Below are positions 6,805 through 14,654 of a stretch of 64,000 nucleotides of DNA, piece by piece. The notes beneath the pieces were generated by a model. The model was not told the DNA's origin, ran no database searches, and worked only from the letters and a program-made list of their open reading frames with translations. The position numbers and the translations under genes were made by a program. Source of the DNA: Candidatus Nanosynbacter sp. TM7-075 (GTDB taxonomy: Bacteria > Patescibacteriota > Saccharimonadia > Saccharimonadales > Saccharimonadaceae); contig NZ_JAJQJW010000001.1 in the NCBI RefSeq assembly GCF_022828255.1, positions 62,001-126,000 on the forward strand. Reading direction: 5' to 3'. The first letter of the stretch is position 1. The number at the start of each line of letters is the position of its first letter.

Positions 6805-7041
6805 ATGGGATTATTTGTAAATCAACAGGATCAGCGCAGTGAACTACAAGAGCGAATTGCGGCGGAATTAAGAGAGAAGGCAAAGGCTTCGAGTTTGCAA
6901 GAAAAGGCAACTATGGACGGTGTCGACGACATAAGATATTTGGAAGGCACGAAACAGACGACGACTTTGGCGTGGGCGTGGATTTTAATTGCTATTATGG
7001 CTGGTGCGGTGATTGTAATGTTTTTAATGCAAGGACGATAA
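6805..7041 (+). CDS. 78-residue protein with C-terminal membrane helix
   Basis: A charged N-terminal half (about residues 5-50, helical, Gln/Arg/Glu/Ala-rich) is followed by one membrane helix (about 53-74) and a short QGR tail, a tail-anchor layout. No family recognised. Its leaderless promoter TATACT (6793-6798) ends six bases before the ATG. It ends one base before pheS, so the two are probably transcribed together and pheS translation may be coupled to it. Confidence 0.7.
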   Translation: MGLFVNQQDQRSELQERIAAELREKAKASSLQEKATMDGVDDIRYLEGTKQTTTLAWAWILIAIMAGAVIVMFLMQGR

Positions 7042-7042
7042 A

Positions 7043-8086
7043 ATGGTTGATTTAGATGAATTGAGAAGAGAAATAGTTTTGGCGGTTTCGCAATCCAAAT
7101 CTCCGCGTGAGTTTTTACGTGATCGACGACTTAGGGAATTGTATGATCAAATCAAGTCGTTGCCGCCAGTTGAGCGTGGTCCGTTTGGCAAGCGAATTAA
7201 CGAGCTTAAGCAGGCGATTGAACAGGCTATTACTGCGCGACTGGAAGAGCTGGAAAAAGTTGACTTGAAACCGATTGACGTTACGGCGCCGATGGATGTG
7301 AATTCGCCAAAGCCCGAACTTTTGCCGAGCGAACAAGGCACGATTCATCCGCTGAGCGCTGAAATTGAGCGCATTTCTGAGATTTTTAATCGCATGGGAT
7401 TTGTCACGGAAGAGTCCAGAGAGATTGACGATCAATTCCATATGTTCGAGAGTCTGAATTTTCCAAAGGGTCATCCAGCGCGCGACGATTACGATACGTT
7501 TATGACCGAGGAAACTGATTCTAATGGCGATCGTTTGATTGCTCCAGCGCATACGTCGACTATGCAAAATCGTGTGCTAATGAAATATCGCGACAATTTG
7601 GAAAAAGGCGAGGCTATTGCCGCTATCGTTCCTGATCGCGTTTTTCGCAACGAAGATTTGGATGCGCGCCACGAGCATACATTTTATCAAGTCGAAGGTG
7701 TGTACGTTTCACGCCGAGTTAATGTTGGCAATTTGATTGCTACGTTGCAAGAATTTTTGCAGGAATATTACGGCAAGAAACTAGACGTTCGTGTTAATCC
7801 ATTTTACTTTCCATTCACTGAGCCTAGCTTCGAGTTTGCGTTAAGCTGTCCGTTTTGTGAAGGAAAAAATCCTGAATGTAAAGTTTGCTCTGGTGAAGGT
7901 TGGATTGAGCTATTGGGCTGTGGAATGATTCATCCGAATGTTCTTCGGGCGGCGCAAATTGACCCGAATGGATATACAGGATTTGCTTTTGGTTGCGGAA
8001 TCGACCGCTTGGTTATGATGAAGTATGGAATCGAAGATGTCCGTCATTTTGAAAGTGGCAAGTTGGACTTTTTGAAACAATTTTAG
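7043..8086 (+). CDS. pheS: Phenylalanyl-tRNA synthetase alpha subunit
   Basis: Catalytic subunit of the heterotetrameric class II synthetase that charges tRNA-Phe. An N-terminal coiled coil (about residues 1-85) is followed by the class II core with HPLSAEIERISEIFNRMGF (about 101-119), VFRNEDLDARHEHTFYQ (about 201-217) and GFAFGCGIDRLVMMKYGI (about 312-329). A four-cysteine insertion (CPFC...CKVC, about 269-284) replaces the usual loop and looks like a metal site, as seen in some other bacterial PheS. Its usual neighbour pheT begins 8.4 kb downstream, unlike the common pheST operon. Confidence 0.96.
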   Translation: MVDLDELRREIVLAVSQSKSPREFLRDRRLRELYDQIKSLPPVERGPFGKRINELKQAIEQAITARLEELEKVDLKPIDVTAPMDVNSPKPELLPSEQGTIHPLSAEIERISEIFNRMGFVTEESREIDDQFHMFESLNFPKGHPARDDYDTFMTEETDSNGDRLIAPAHTSTMQNRVLMKYRDNLEKGEAIAAIVPDRVFRNEDLDARHEHTFYQVEGVYVSRRVNVGNLIATLQEFLQEYYGKKLDVRVNPFYFPFTEPSFEFALSCPFCEGKNPECKVCSGEGWIELLGCGMIHPNVLRAAQIDPNGYTGFAFGCGIDRLVMMKYGIEDVRHFESGKLDFLKQF

Positions 8087-8090
8087 CAAT

Positions 8091-8723
8091 ATGAAACTTC
8101 GACAGATTAAGGATTTTTTGTGTAAGAATCGCCTTCAGGCGCTCTGTATTCTTAATGGTGTCGTTTTGGCTGTAGGCTTGATCGTGGCGATGCTGCTTTC
8201 TGATGATACTCGGTGGACGAACTGGAGTTTGAGTAGATTGGGCGAAACCACTTCGAACCGTTTGTCTGCATTTTCGTTCAACTCGGGAGTATTTTTATCT
8301 GGTTTGATTATGGCAACGATTGGATTTTTTATGAATCGCGGTTATCTTAAGCTTGGTCAAATTCGCTCTGCTCGGATATCTGGTTGGATACTTTCATTGT
8401 TTGCGATTTGTATGATAGGAGTGGCGCTTTGTCCGAACGACACAATGCACGCGGCGCATTTTGTTTTCTCGCGTGGCATCGTGATATTGATGGTGCTTTT
8501 GATGTTTCTTTTGCCATCGAGTTTGAGCTATTTAACTCATCGTGAGCGAATCTCATCTTTCAGTTTTCCGATTTTTGCGGCAATTATAGCGGCGCAAGGT
8601 TACGCAATGGGCAAGTTTTGGTTTGTGATAGTAGAAGTTTTATTGGGGATTTTTGCGACGATGTGGCTAGTTCTAGTTTGTCGTCGAATGGAGCTTAAAT
8701 TGTCCGACCTGAAAACTTCGTAA
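8091..8723 (+). CDS. DUF998-type membrane protein
   Basis: A 210-residue protein with about six membrane helices. The WSLSRLGE segment followed by FNSGVFLSGL matches the DUF998 pattern (L-S-x-L-G ... F-N-x-G-x-x-x-x-G). Function of the family is not established. It starts four bases after the pheS stop, so it is likely part of the same transcript. It is the first gene of the block separating pheS from pheT. Confidence 0.65.
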   Translation: MKLRQIKDFLCKNRLQALCILNGVVLAVGLIVAMLLSDDTRWTNWSLSRLGETTSNRLSAFSFNSGVFLSGLIMATIGFFMNRGYLKLGQIRSARISGWILSLFAICMIGVALCPNDTMHAAHFVFSRGIVILMVLLMFLLPSSLSYLTHRERISSFSFPIFAAIIAAQGYAMGKFWFVIVEVLLGIFATMWLVLVCRRMELKLSDLKTS

Positions 8724-8753
8724 AATGCTATAATTACTTCAGAAGGAGTAATT

Positions 8754-9215
8754 ATGAATCACACAATTTTTGACGACATCGTATCTGGAAAAATGAAATC
8801 TTGGAAGATTTGGGAAGATGAGAAATTCCTAGCATTTTTAACACCGTTTCCGAATACGCCAGGTTTTACTGTGGTGATTCCGAAGCAGAATCCGGGCGAT
8901 TACGTATTTTCTTTGGATGATAATTTATATTCCGAAATGATGCTGGCGGTGAAAAAAGTTGCTGGTATTTTGGAAAAAGCATTTGACACCCCACGAGTGG
9001 CGCTGATTTTTGAGGGCACGGGAGTAGCGCATGTGCATGCCAAATTGATGCCGCTTCATGGTGATTTGGCAAAGGGAATTGGTTCGCCAGTGTCACACGA
9101 ACAAGCGTTTTATGAGGAATATCCTGGTTGGTTAACCACGGCTGACGGTCCGAAAATGGACGATGCTCAATTAGATGAAATTCAGGCGCGAATTTTAGCC
9201 GTGCAAGGTAAATAG
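8754..9215 (+). CDS. HIT-family nucleotide-binding protein with altered third histidine
   Basis: Histidine-triad proteins hydrolyse or transfer nucleotide phosphates. The core fold is recognisable (FLTPFPNTPGFTVVIPKQNP near residue 25 and GVAHVHAKLMPLHG near 90). The triad H-x-H-x-H reads H-V-H-A-K, so the catalytic middle His is kept but the third is Lys; a further His follows in PLHG. Whether activity survives is open. The 153-residue size is typical. A -10 TATAAT near 8730 and AGAAGGAG just before the ATG give this gene a normal short leader. Confidence 0.85.
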   Translation: MNHTIFDDIVSGKMKSWKIWEDEKFLAFLTPFPNTPGFTVVIPKQNPGDYVFSLDDNLYSEMMLAVKKVAGILEKAFDTPRVALIFEGTGVAHVHAKLMPLHGDLAKGIGSPVSHEQAFYEEYPGWLTTADGPKMDDAQLDEIQARILAVQGK

Positions 9216-9220
9216 GATAG

Positions 9221-10216
9221 CTAGTTCGCCTCTAATTTTACGTCTTTTCCTTCGTACATATCCAAATAGAACGGATATAATTTGTCGGCGTGCTTTTTAA
9301 CCTCGTCTTGGTTTAAGGCTACAATGTCGTGACCGATGCCAAATGAGGCCGGAATTGAATAATATTGGAATTTGGCGCCAGAAGCTGCAGCCATTTGCTT
9401 AGGTATGTTGACCGCGAGATTTTTATCAATTGCGGTATCGTTTTCGCTCGTTACAACCCCGACGTATTTTAGTCCTGGAGCTTTTAGGTCAGATTTATAG
9501 TTCTTGGCGATTATTATATATTTTCCAAGAGCGCGATATGACAAATTGCTACCCGTAAACGAATCTGGAAGAATATTACGTCCATAAAGATTTCGTAAAA
9601 GCGGAATTTTCCAGGAAGGAGTTTCCGACTCTGAAGGCTGATAAAAAGGTGATAGAAGTAACGCTCGTGATATGGTTTGGCTGTTGTACTGAGTAATCCA
9701 AGTTGCCATATTTGCGCCGCCAGAAAGTCCGACAATTCCCGTTTCATCACCCAAACCGCTAATTATGCTGGTGCTGGAATTCATAAATTGCGCCATTGCT
9801 GGAATGGTGATTTCTCCGTGTCGTTTGTTATCGGTGAGGCCATGGCTGGGAACGCGGGGAATATAGACGTTATAGCCGGCATTAAAAAAGGTGTTGCCCA
9901 AGTCTGTGAATTGCTGTGGGCATGCGCTTACTCCATGAATCATCATGACGGCTTTGGCGGTTTTTTTGCCGTGGGTTTTAATAATCGATCGGCATTCTGG
10001 TCTAATGTCGGTATTTGAAGTGTCTTCACTAACAGTACGATTTGCAGCGGCGATGGCGTCGTTGTAGCTCAATTTTTCAGAGCTTGAAGATTGCAATTGC
10101 TTGGATGCTGCTGGCCAAAAGAAAGCTGTGGCGGCTAATAAGGCGGCTGTAACGACAATTGAGCAGACTGCCCAAATAGTAATTTTTATGATGCGATTTT
10201 TTCGTGAAGTGTCCAT
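9221..10216 (-). CDS. Membrane-anchored alpha/beta hydrolase (lipase/esterase-like)
   Basis: An N-terminal membrane helix (about residues 11-33) followed by an exported hydrolase domain. The oxyanion segment MIHG lies at about 92-95, the nucleophile elbow GLSGG at 163-167 (Ser165), a likely acid in SENDTAID (about 259) and the catalytic His in GIGHDIV (about 296). The substrate could be lipids, esters or cell-surface material of the host bacterium, which cannot be decided. Its leaderless promoter (TATAAT, plus-strand 10223-10228, six bases before the ATG) has the -35 TTCACA and closely resembles that of the 13947 gene. Confidence 0.85.
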   Translation of the reverse strand: MDTSRKNRIIKITIWAVCSIVVTAALLAATAFFWPAASKQLQSSSSEKLSYNDAIAAANRTVSEDTSNTDIRPECRSIIKTHGKKTAKAVMMIHGVSACPQQFTDLGNTFFNAGYNVYIPRVPSHGLTDNKRHGEITIPAMAQFMNSSTSIISGLGDETGIVGLSGGANMATWITQYNSQTISRALLLSPFYQPSESETPSWKIPLLRNLYGRNILPDSFTGSNLSYRALGKYIIIAKNYKSDLKAPGLKYVGVVTSENDTAIDKNLAVNIPKQMAAASGAKFQYYSIPASFGIGHDIVALNQDEVKKHADKLYPFYLDMYEGKDVKLEAN

Positions 10217-10267
10217 GGATGTATTATATTGATTATGTATGGAATTGTGAAGTTGGTATACTTAATT

Positions 10268-10404
10268 ATGTGCAATAAAATCCAAACGTTTCTCCTTCTG
10301 TAGAAGATGAGATAGTCTTGCGGATTAGTGTCGAGCAATTCCTCCGTCAGCACGGTTTTACTGTGGTGACGACTATGCAACGGCTGGAAAAACGTGCGGC
10401 ATGA
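10268..10404 (+). pseudogene. Remnant of a response-regulator receiver domain
   Basis: A leaderless-type promoter (TATACT at 10257-10262, five bases to ATG at 10268) leads into MCNKIQTFLLL, which hits a stop. With a one-base shift the frame continues as VEDEIVLRISVEQFLRQHGF (from 10300), which is the start of a receiver domain including the acidic pair. The frame then ends at 10402-10404. The rest of the receiver (phospho-Asp, Lys) and any output domain are missing. The fragment joins directly to histidine-kinase sequence, which implies an internal deletion across a two-component operon. Confidence 0.65.
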
Positions 10405-10755
10405 CTTTCACGGTTAATACAGAGCCGACGACCACTAGTGTCAACCGCGACATGATGCGCCACGTCATCTCGAACCTGGTGCTAAACGCAGTACGTCACG
10501 GCGATGCGGGGTGTGATAAAAATTACCTGCAGTCAGCATGAGTTATCCATCGAAAACGTCTGTAAATCACTGACTAAACAACAACTCCAGCACGTTTTCA
10601 ACCCGTTTTATCGGAGCAGTGCCGCCACAAAGCAACATGCCGACAGCAGTGGCATCGGCCTCTACATGGTGAAAATGCTGCTCGACGCTAAAGGCCTAGA
10701 TTATGACTTTGCGCTACGCAGACAGGACGCGTGGTTTGTGGTAAGATTTGAGTAG
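10380..10755 (+). pseudogene. Remnant of a histidine-kinase ATPase domain, frameshifted
   Basis: The first frame contains a clear N box (NRDMMRHVISNLVLNAVRHG, about 10437-10501). One base shift after HGDAG, the second frame (10504-10755) continues with VFNPFYRSS (F box) and SSGIGLYMVKMLL (G2-like box). These are the ordered ATP-binding motifs of a sensor kinase whose N-terminal sensor and dimerisation domains are gone. Base composition is GC-richer than neighbouring genes. It is most likely a decayed, probably acquired, two-component system. Confidence 0.75.
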
Positions 10756-10820
10756 TGGACAGAGAGCTAGAGAAAAATACAATAACCATGTCTCAAGAGA
10801 AAGGGTAGTGGGTTAAACAT

Positions 10821-11621
10821 ATGAATGACCAAATTCGTTCACAAGCCATAGCAATTTTCGTAAATAATGGTTTTGTACTCGACCTTAATGATAAAGATTT
10901 TCAAGAGTTGACTATGTCCAGTATCGGGGAATCTGTAAAAGATAGATATAATACAGATCCTGAACAAAAAGTGAGCAAGGGTAGGGCTCTTAAAAAGTTC
11001 TTAGCTGATGAACCTGAAAAAGGCTTAACCTTAACAAGAGATCTCCTTAAGCACTATTGGCAACTACCTAAAGACTCTTCTTATAGGAATGATGAAAAAG
11101 ATAGGTGGGCTAAGAAGCTAGAAGCTGATATTTCGATAATATCGCCAAATGATAGAGTCCTAGAAAGTATTATGGCGGATACGGTTAAGCATTTTGATGA
11201 TGAATATATTTCTGAAGAAATAAGGTTAATGCAGGAGAGTATTAAAAAATCACCGAATGATGCTATTGACAAGGCTAAAAATTTAGTAGAAAGTTGTTTT
11301 AAATTTATCTTGAACGAATGTGACATTAGCTATAGTAATAGTGATAACCTAGGGGATCTTCAGAAAAAGGTTTTCACAAGATTAAATATAGACGCAAATA
11401 CTAATGATACAGCAAAAGCAGATAAGAATGTAAAAACAATCTTAAGTAGTCTAAATCAGATCATAAAAGGCATAGCTGAGATTAGAAATAAGCATGGAAA
11501 TGGCCACGGTAAAAGCGCTGGGGCTGTTCAACTGTCTCCAAGATACGCAGGGCTTGTTGTAAGTTCTTCGGTGGCTGTCGTAAATTTTGTTTGGGACACG
11601 TATAAAGATAGGAAAGAATAG
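10821..11621 (+). CDS. Abi-C domain protein (abortive infection C-terminus type)
   Basis: A 266-residue soluble protein. The C-terminal half (about residues 130-262) shows the Abi-C pattern: an AIDKAKNLVESCFKFIL helix, then IAEIRNKHGNGHGKSAG, where the R-N-x-x-G-x-G-H-G-K/R motif is diagnostic. Abi-C domains occur in phage-defence proteins of abortive-infection type. The AT-rich, AAA/GAT-heavy codon use differs from the GC-rich kinase remnant upstream. A defence role is inferred from the domain and from the accessory location, not shown. Confidence 0.7.
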   Translation: MNDQIRSQAIAIFVNNGFVLDLNDKDFQELTMSSIGESVKDRYNTDPEQKVSKGRALKKFLADEPEKGLTLTRDLLKHYWQLPKDSSYRNDEKDRWAKKLEADISIISPNDRVLESIMADTVKHFDDEYISEEIRLMQESIKKSPNDAIDKAKNLVESCFKFILNECDISYSNSDNLGDLQKKVFTRLNIDANTNDTAKADKNVKTILSSLNQIIKGIAEIRNKHGNGHGKSAGAVQLSPRYAGLVVSSSVAVVNFVWDTYKDRKE

Positions 11622-11651
11622 GGCTCAATAGAGCGTTTTAATCTGGACTAG

Positions 11652-11816
11652 TTAGATGCGACTATAAAAACAACAGTAATCGACGGGATAAAATTTATGT
11701 CAATTGAGGAGTCAATTGAGGAGGTTCGCAGATGGAAATCGCTACTTGATAGGAGTAAGGATCAAGCGGACATTCTGTTAATTGACAAGCATCTAGAGAG
11801 TTGCGGTAAAACATAG
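11652..11816 (+). pseudogene. C-terminal remnant of a nucleotidyltransferase-like protein
   Basis: After an in-frame stop, an open frame of 54 codons encodes VIDGIKFMSIEESIEEVRRW and then DRSKDQADILLIDKHL. This resembles the end of AbiEii/MNT-type nucleotidyltransferases (GIKFMS, W-K-x-x-x-x-R-x-K-D-x-x-D-I). No catalytic domain is present. An ATG at 11697 could allow a 39-residue peptide. The position right after an Abi-C gene suggests a decayed defence or toxin-antitoxin locus. Confidence 0.45.
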
Positions 11817-11854
11817 TAATTTCCCGCCCGCCCATGCTAAAATAAAGATCATAA

Positions 11855-12406
11855 TTGACATCCGCACGATATTATAAACAAGAGGATGCTTATAATCTGA
11901 AAGAGGTGACTTTTATTAAATCCATCATCTGTAAAGACGTCTTCGGTAATCAATACACCGTTCCTGTTGACGAATTAAATATTCGCGTCGGCGTGTATGC
12001 GGTTATTATTGAGGATAATAAGATTCTTTTGACTAGGCAATGGGACGGTTATAGCTTGATTGGCGGCGGCGTCGAGAAAGGTGAAACGATCGAGGAATCA
12101 ATTGTCCGTGAAGTTAAGGAGGAAACTGGACTGACTATCATACCAGATAAAATCATTCATCAAGCAACCACTTTCTTCAAGCGCAACGCTGAGGCGCAAG
12201 CCAATCAGTCAATCCAACTGTACTTTACCCACAGCCAGCTACACGGGCAAATCAATAACGATAATATAACCGACAGCGAGAAGACCTACACTAACGGTGT
12301 GCCGGAGTGGGTTGATCTGAGTGGGGTTGATAATATAAACTTTCGCCACAGCGTGGACCTAAAAACAATTTTACAGGCGTATATTTCGCAATCTCGCGCC
12401 CGCTAA
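11855..12406 (+). CDS. NUDIX hydrolase
   Basis: Hydrolase of nucleoside diphosphates linked to another moiety. The NUDIX box runs from GGGVEKGE to REVKEETGL (residues 70-93) with all metal-binding Glu residues. The substrate is not predictable. The start is uncertain: the frame begins at a TTG at 11855, while upstream TAAAAT (11838-11843) suggests transcription starts near 11850. A shorter start inside the first 40 codons would still keep the NUDIX domain. Confidence 0.85.
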   Translation: MTSARYYKQEDAYNLKEVTFIKSIICKDVFGNQYTVPVDELNIRVGVYAVIIEDNKILLTRQWDGYSLIGGGVEKGETIEESIVREVKEETGLTIIPDKIIHQATTFFKRNAEAQANQSIQLYFTHSQLHGQINNDNITDSEKTYTNGVPEWVDLSGVDNINFRHSVDLKTILQAYISQSRAR

Positions 12407-12438
12407 TAGTCGAATAATGTTATAAGTTTATCGGTGAC

Positions 12439-12546
12439 ATGTCAAACGGTGCTCGACCACGATATGCGTTTTGGGCATTTCGAGTTGATAATCGAGAACT
12501 AGACAAGGAGATGATAAAATTAATTATGAAAGAGAGTAAGCGATGA
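12439..12546 (+). CDS. Possible 35-residue ORF coupled to the next gene
   Basis: ATG at 12439 opens a 35-codon frame whose TGA overlaps the next start codon (ATGA at 12543-12546), the usual sign of translational coupling. The peptide is basic with aromatic residues (RPRYAFWAFRVDN). It could be a short leader gene or the tail of a lost larger gene. No family recognised. Confidence 0.35.
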   Translation: MSNGARPRYAFWAFRVDNRELDKEMIKLIMKESKR

Positions 12547-12806
12547 AAATTAACCAAAAAATAGAGAACTACATTAAAGAGAAATATGGCGACAAGCGTT
12601 TTTATCAACTAGGTAGTTACAACGGTCAGGAATGCTATTTGGTGTCGCTTGCTAAAGATGACGAGTGGATAGCTGATAACTATTATTTATTGTTTGACTC
12701 GCTCGGTAATCTAGTGAGAGAGATTTACGCTGGCGGTCAGTTTATCGATGAAGAAACTGAAGAAACTAAGCTAGCGGCAAAAATTGAAGAGTATTTTTCT
12801 AAATAA
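12543..12806 (+). CDS. 87-residue protein, unknown
   Basis: A small soluble alpha/beta protein with many Tyr, Asp and Glu residues. The pattern of alternating strands (FYQLGSYNGQECYLVSL, NYYLLFDSLGNLV) and a C-terminal acidic helix looks like a compact domain, but no family is recognised. The upstream sequence GAGAGTAAG is only a weak ribosome site, so initiation may depend on coupling to the preceding short ORF. Confidence 0.6.
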   Translation: MKINQKIENYIKEKYGDKRFYQLGSYNGQECYLVSLAKDDEWIADNYYLLFDSLGNLVREIYAGGQFIDEETEETKLAAKIEEYFSK

Positions 12807-12818
12807 TTTTATTTTTAA

Positions 12819-13055
12819 GTCGAATATGATAAAATAGAGCCAGTATATGCGACAGGCGAGTTTGTCGCATTTTCTTTTGGGCAAATTTCTCTTGGAGCAT
12901 ATCGGGAGAATAATATATCTAATGAAACCATCCAAACCCGTCATCCTCACTGGTGGGATAATTATATTCAAGGAGTCTACTATGGCGAGGGTAATTATGC
13001 TATAGCCCTGCACATAATATGGGAAAATATGTCGGACAGATCAAGTCTCGGATAA
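12819..13055 (+). pseudogene. Open-frame fragment without a start codon
   Basis: An uninterrupted frame of 78 codons between stops has no ATG, GTG or TTG near its 5' end but encodes protein-like sequence: VEYDKIEPVYATGEFVAF, then HPHWWDNYIQGVYYG and NYAIALHIIWENM. Its 3' end overlaps the reverse NUDIX gene. It is probably the remnant of a larger gene. Within it, TGCGACA-9-TGTCGCA followed by TTTTCTTTT resembles a terminator for the preceding gene, so the coding reading is uncertain. Confidence 0.35.
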
Positions 13056-13460
13056 ATGCTTTAAATAATCAATAACATCTATATAATAAGGATCTGCGCC
13101 CTCCGGAATATTAGTATCTAATAATTCCGATAACGTCATCCAGCGGTATTTTTTATGTTCCCAGCTCAATTTAACAGAAATGTCAGCCTCAGTCTTATCT
13201 ATGACTGTCTCAAAAAGTACATGTTTTGTGTTTTTGTACTGCTTAATAAATAGCTTTTTTAAGTCATTTGGATATATACATATGCCAGTTTCTTCCTGTA
13301 CTTCTCGCGCGGTCGCCGTCTTAGAGGTCTCTTCCGATTCTACTTCTCCTCCAGGAAGGTCAAGATGCCCAGGGAAATTAGGGTGTGTGTCTCCCCTATA
13401 AAGCAGTAGATATTTACCATTTTTATTCTTAATAAGCGCTTTTGATACTATTTTAATCAT
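13041..13460 (-). CDS. NUDIX hydrolase (MutT-like)
   Basis: A 139-residue, single-domain NUDIX protein of MutT size. The box spans residues 37-59 (GGEVESEE ... REVQEETGI) with every consensus Glu. The preceding FPGHLDLPGG segment is typical of MutT/NUDT1-like proteins, and a role in clearing damaged or excess nucleotides is plausible but unproven. It is the second NUDIX gene within 1.5 kb but clearly different in sequence from the first. No obvious ribosome site is seen. Confidence 0.85.
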   Translation of the reverse strand: MIKIVSKALIKNKNGKYLLLYRGDTHPNFPGHLDLPGGEVESEETSKTATAREVQEETGICIYPNDLKKLFIKQYKNTKHVLFETVIDKTEADISVKLSWEHKKYRWMTLSELLDTNIPEGADPYYIDVIDYLKHLSET

Positions 13461-13563
13461 ATTTCGATTACCATCTTAAGTTGCCAACTAAAGGATATAA
13501 TATTCGCTTAAACGAGCTAGGTTACTCCCATGTCGAACTCGTAAACACTCAGTCAACATAAAC

Positions 13564-13947
13564 CTACCAACTCCGTTTTTGTTTGACTGCTGCCAGATAA
13601 TAGTGGCAACGACCATTTGGGTCTGAGACGAAAAATAGTTCTTCTACTTCATCATTTGGACAGATTCTGAGGTGTTGGTCATTGGCATACGGCTTGATAA
13701 GATATGTGAATTCAAACTCAAAACCGCCAGATATTTTCTTTACTTGTTGGCTCTCGTCTGTTGGGTCGGGATAGTCAATTGCTACAAGTATGAGCGATTG
13801 ACTAGCTGTTGTTTGAAATAGATAATAGACCGCATCTGGATACAGCGTGATGAAAGAAGCAAATTCACGAACATATGTTGCTTCATTAAGTAAAGGAAAA
13901 GCTTGAGTGATAAAATCTGGTATTGTGATGCCGATGCTATTTTTCAT
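13564..13947 (-). CDS. 127-residue protein, unknown
   Basis: A soluble alpha/beta protein, slightly acidic, with a hydrophobic strand SLILVAIDYP and a C-terminal FFVSDPNGRCHYYLAAV. No family recognised. It has a leaderless promoter (minus-strand TATAAT, plus coordinates 13954-13959, six bases before the ATG) with -35 TTCACA. The promoter resembles that of the hydrolase at 10216 along about 35 bases, so the two may be co-regulated or derived from one duplication. Confidence 0.65.
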   Translation of the reverse strand: MKNSIGITIPDFITQAFPLLNEATYVREFASFITLYPDAVYYLFQTTASQSLILVAIDYPDPTDESQQVKKISGGFEFEFTYLIKPYANDQHLRICPNDEVEELFFVSDPNGRCHYYLAAVKQKRSW

Positions 13948-14002
13948 GAGTATATTATATTGGTTGCGAGTGGAGTTGTGAAGTTTTGTGGCGTCAGCGT
14001 TC

Positions 14003-14569
14003 TTAATAGCCCATACAAATATCCCGATAAGGTCGCGTCACAATTTCCATTGATTCCAGACCGAGTTTGGTTTCAATTTCACTAATCATCATCAGCGCAC
14101 TAGTCTCATCATCTGACAAAACCTCAACTTCCACGAAAGTCCCAGCATCTTTAATTTCATCGATGGATACCGTTGCTTGCAGAAAGTCAGAGGACTGAAA
14201 TGAGCGACGGTATTTGTTGACCTCAACCAGTTGTATCATACCGAGGTTTGCCAGTAGCTGCTTGGCGGTTGCCGCATCTTCGGGCTGAATTGGTAGGTTT
14301 GTCTCGGGCTTGATGATTACATTATTTTCCGTATGCGTCGCAGTGGTCGTTGCTGGCTTATATGTTATCTCAGCAAAACTATCACGCTGGCGAATCCGCA
14401 AGCATTCAACCGTCTGCATAAAGTCGACATCAGGACGAGAATAATACGTATCAATTTCGCGAAGATTACTCTTTAGTTCAAAACCGATGTTTTGCAACCG
14501 TCCGATTAGCTCTTCAATATTGCCCGCTAGCTGGCGCTTGCGTTCGATTTCTAGTAATTTTTTGATCAT
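14003..14569 (-). CDS. CYTH-domain protein (CyaB / thiamine-triphosphatase-like)
   Basis: CYTH enzymes act on triphosphates within a beta tunnel. The N-terminal signature E-x-E-x-K is present as EIERK (residues 7-11), followed by TYYSRPD, ECLRIRQRD and ITYKPAT strands and a C-terminal acidic strand set (TFVEVEVLSDDE). The 188-residue length is normal. It may be a class IV adenylyl cyclase, thiamine triphosphatase or tripolyphosphatase, and sequence alone does not decide. AGAAAGG about 9 bases upstream supports the start. Confidence 0.85.
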   Translation of the reverse strand: MIKKLLEIERKRQLAGNIEELIGRLQNIGFELKSNLREIDTYYSRPDVDFMQTVECLRIRQRDSFAEITYKPATTTATHTENNVIIKPETNLPIQPEDAATAKQLLANLGMIQLVEVNKYRRSFQSSDFLQATVSIDEIKDAGTFVEVEVLSDDETSALMMISEIETKLGLESMEIVTRPYRDICMGY

Positions 14570-14654
14570 TTGATAGCCTTTCTTATGGAAGTGTAGATAT
14601 TTGAATATTTATTTATATGATGGTTTAATTATAGCAAGAAAGGCAAATAATTTT

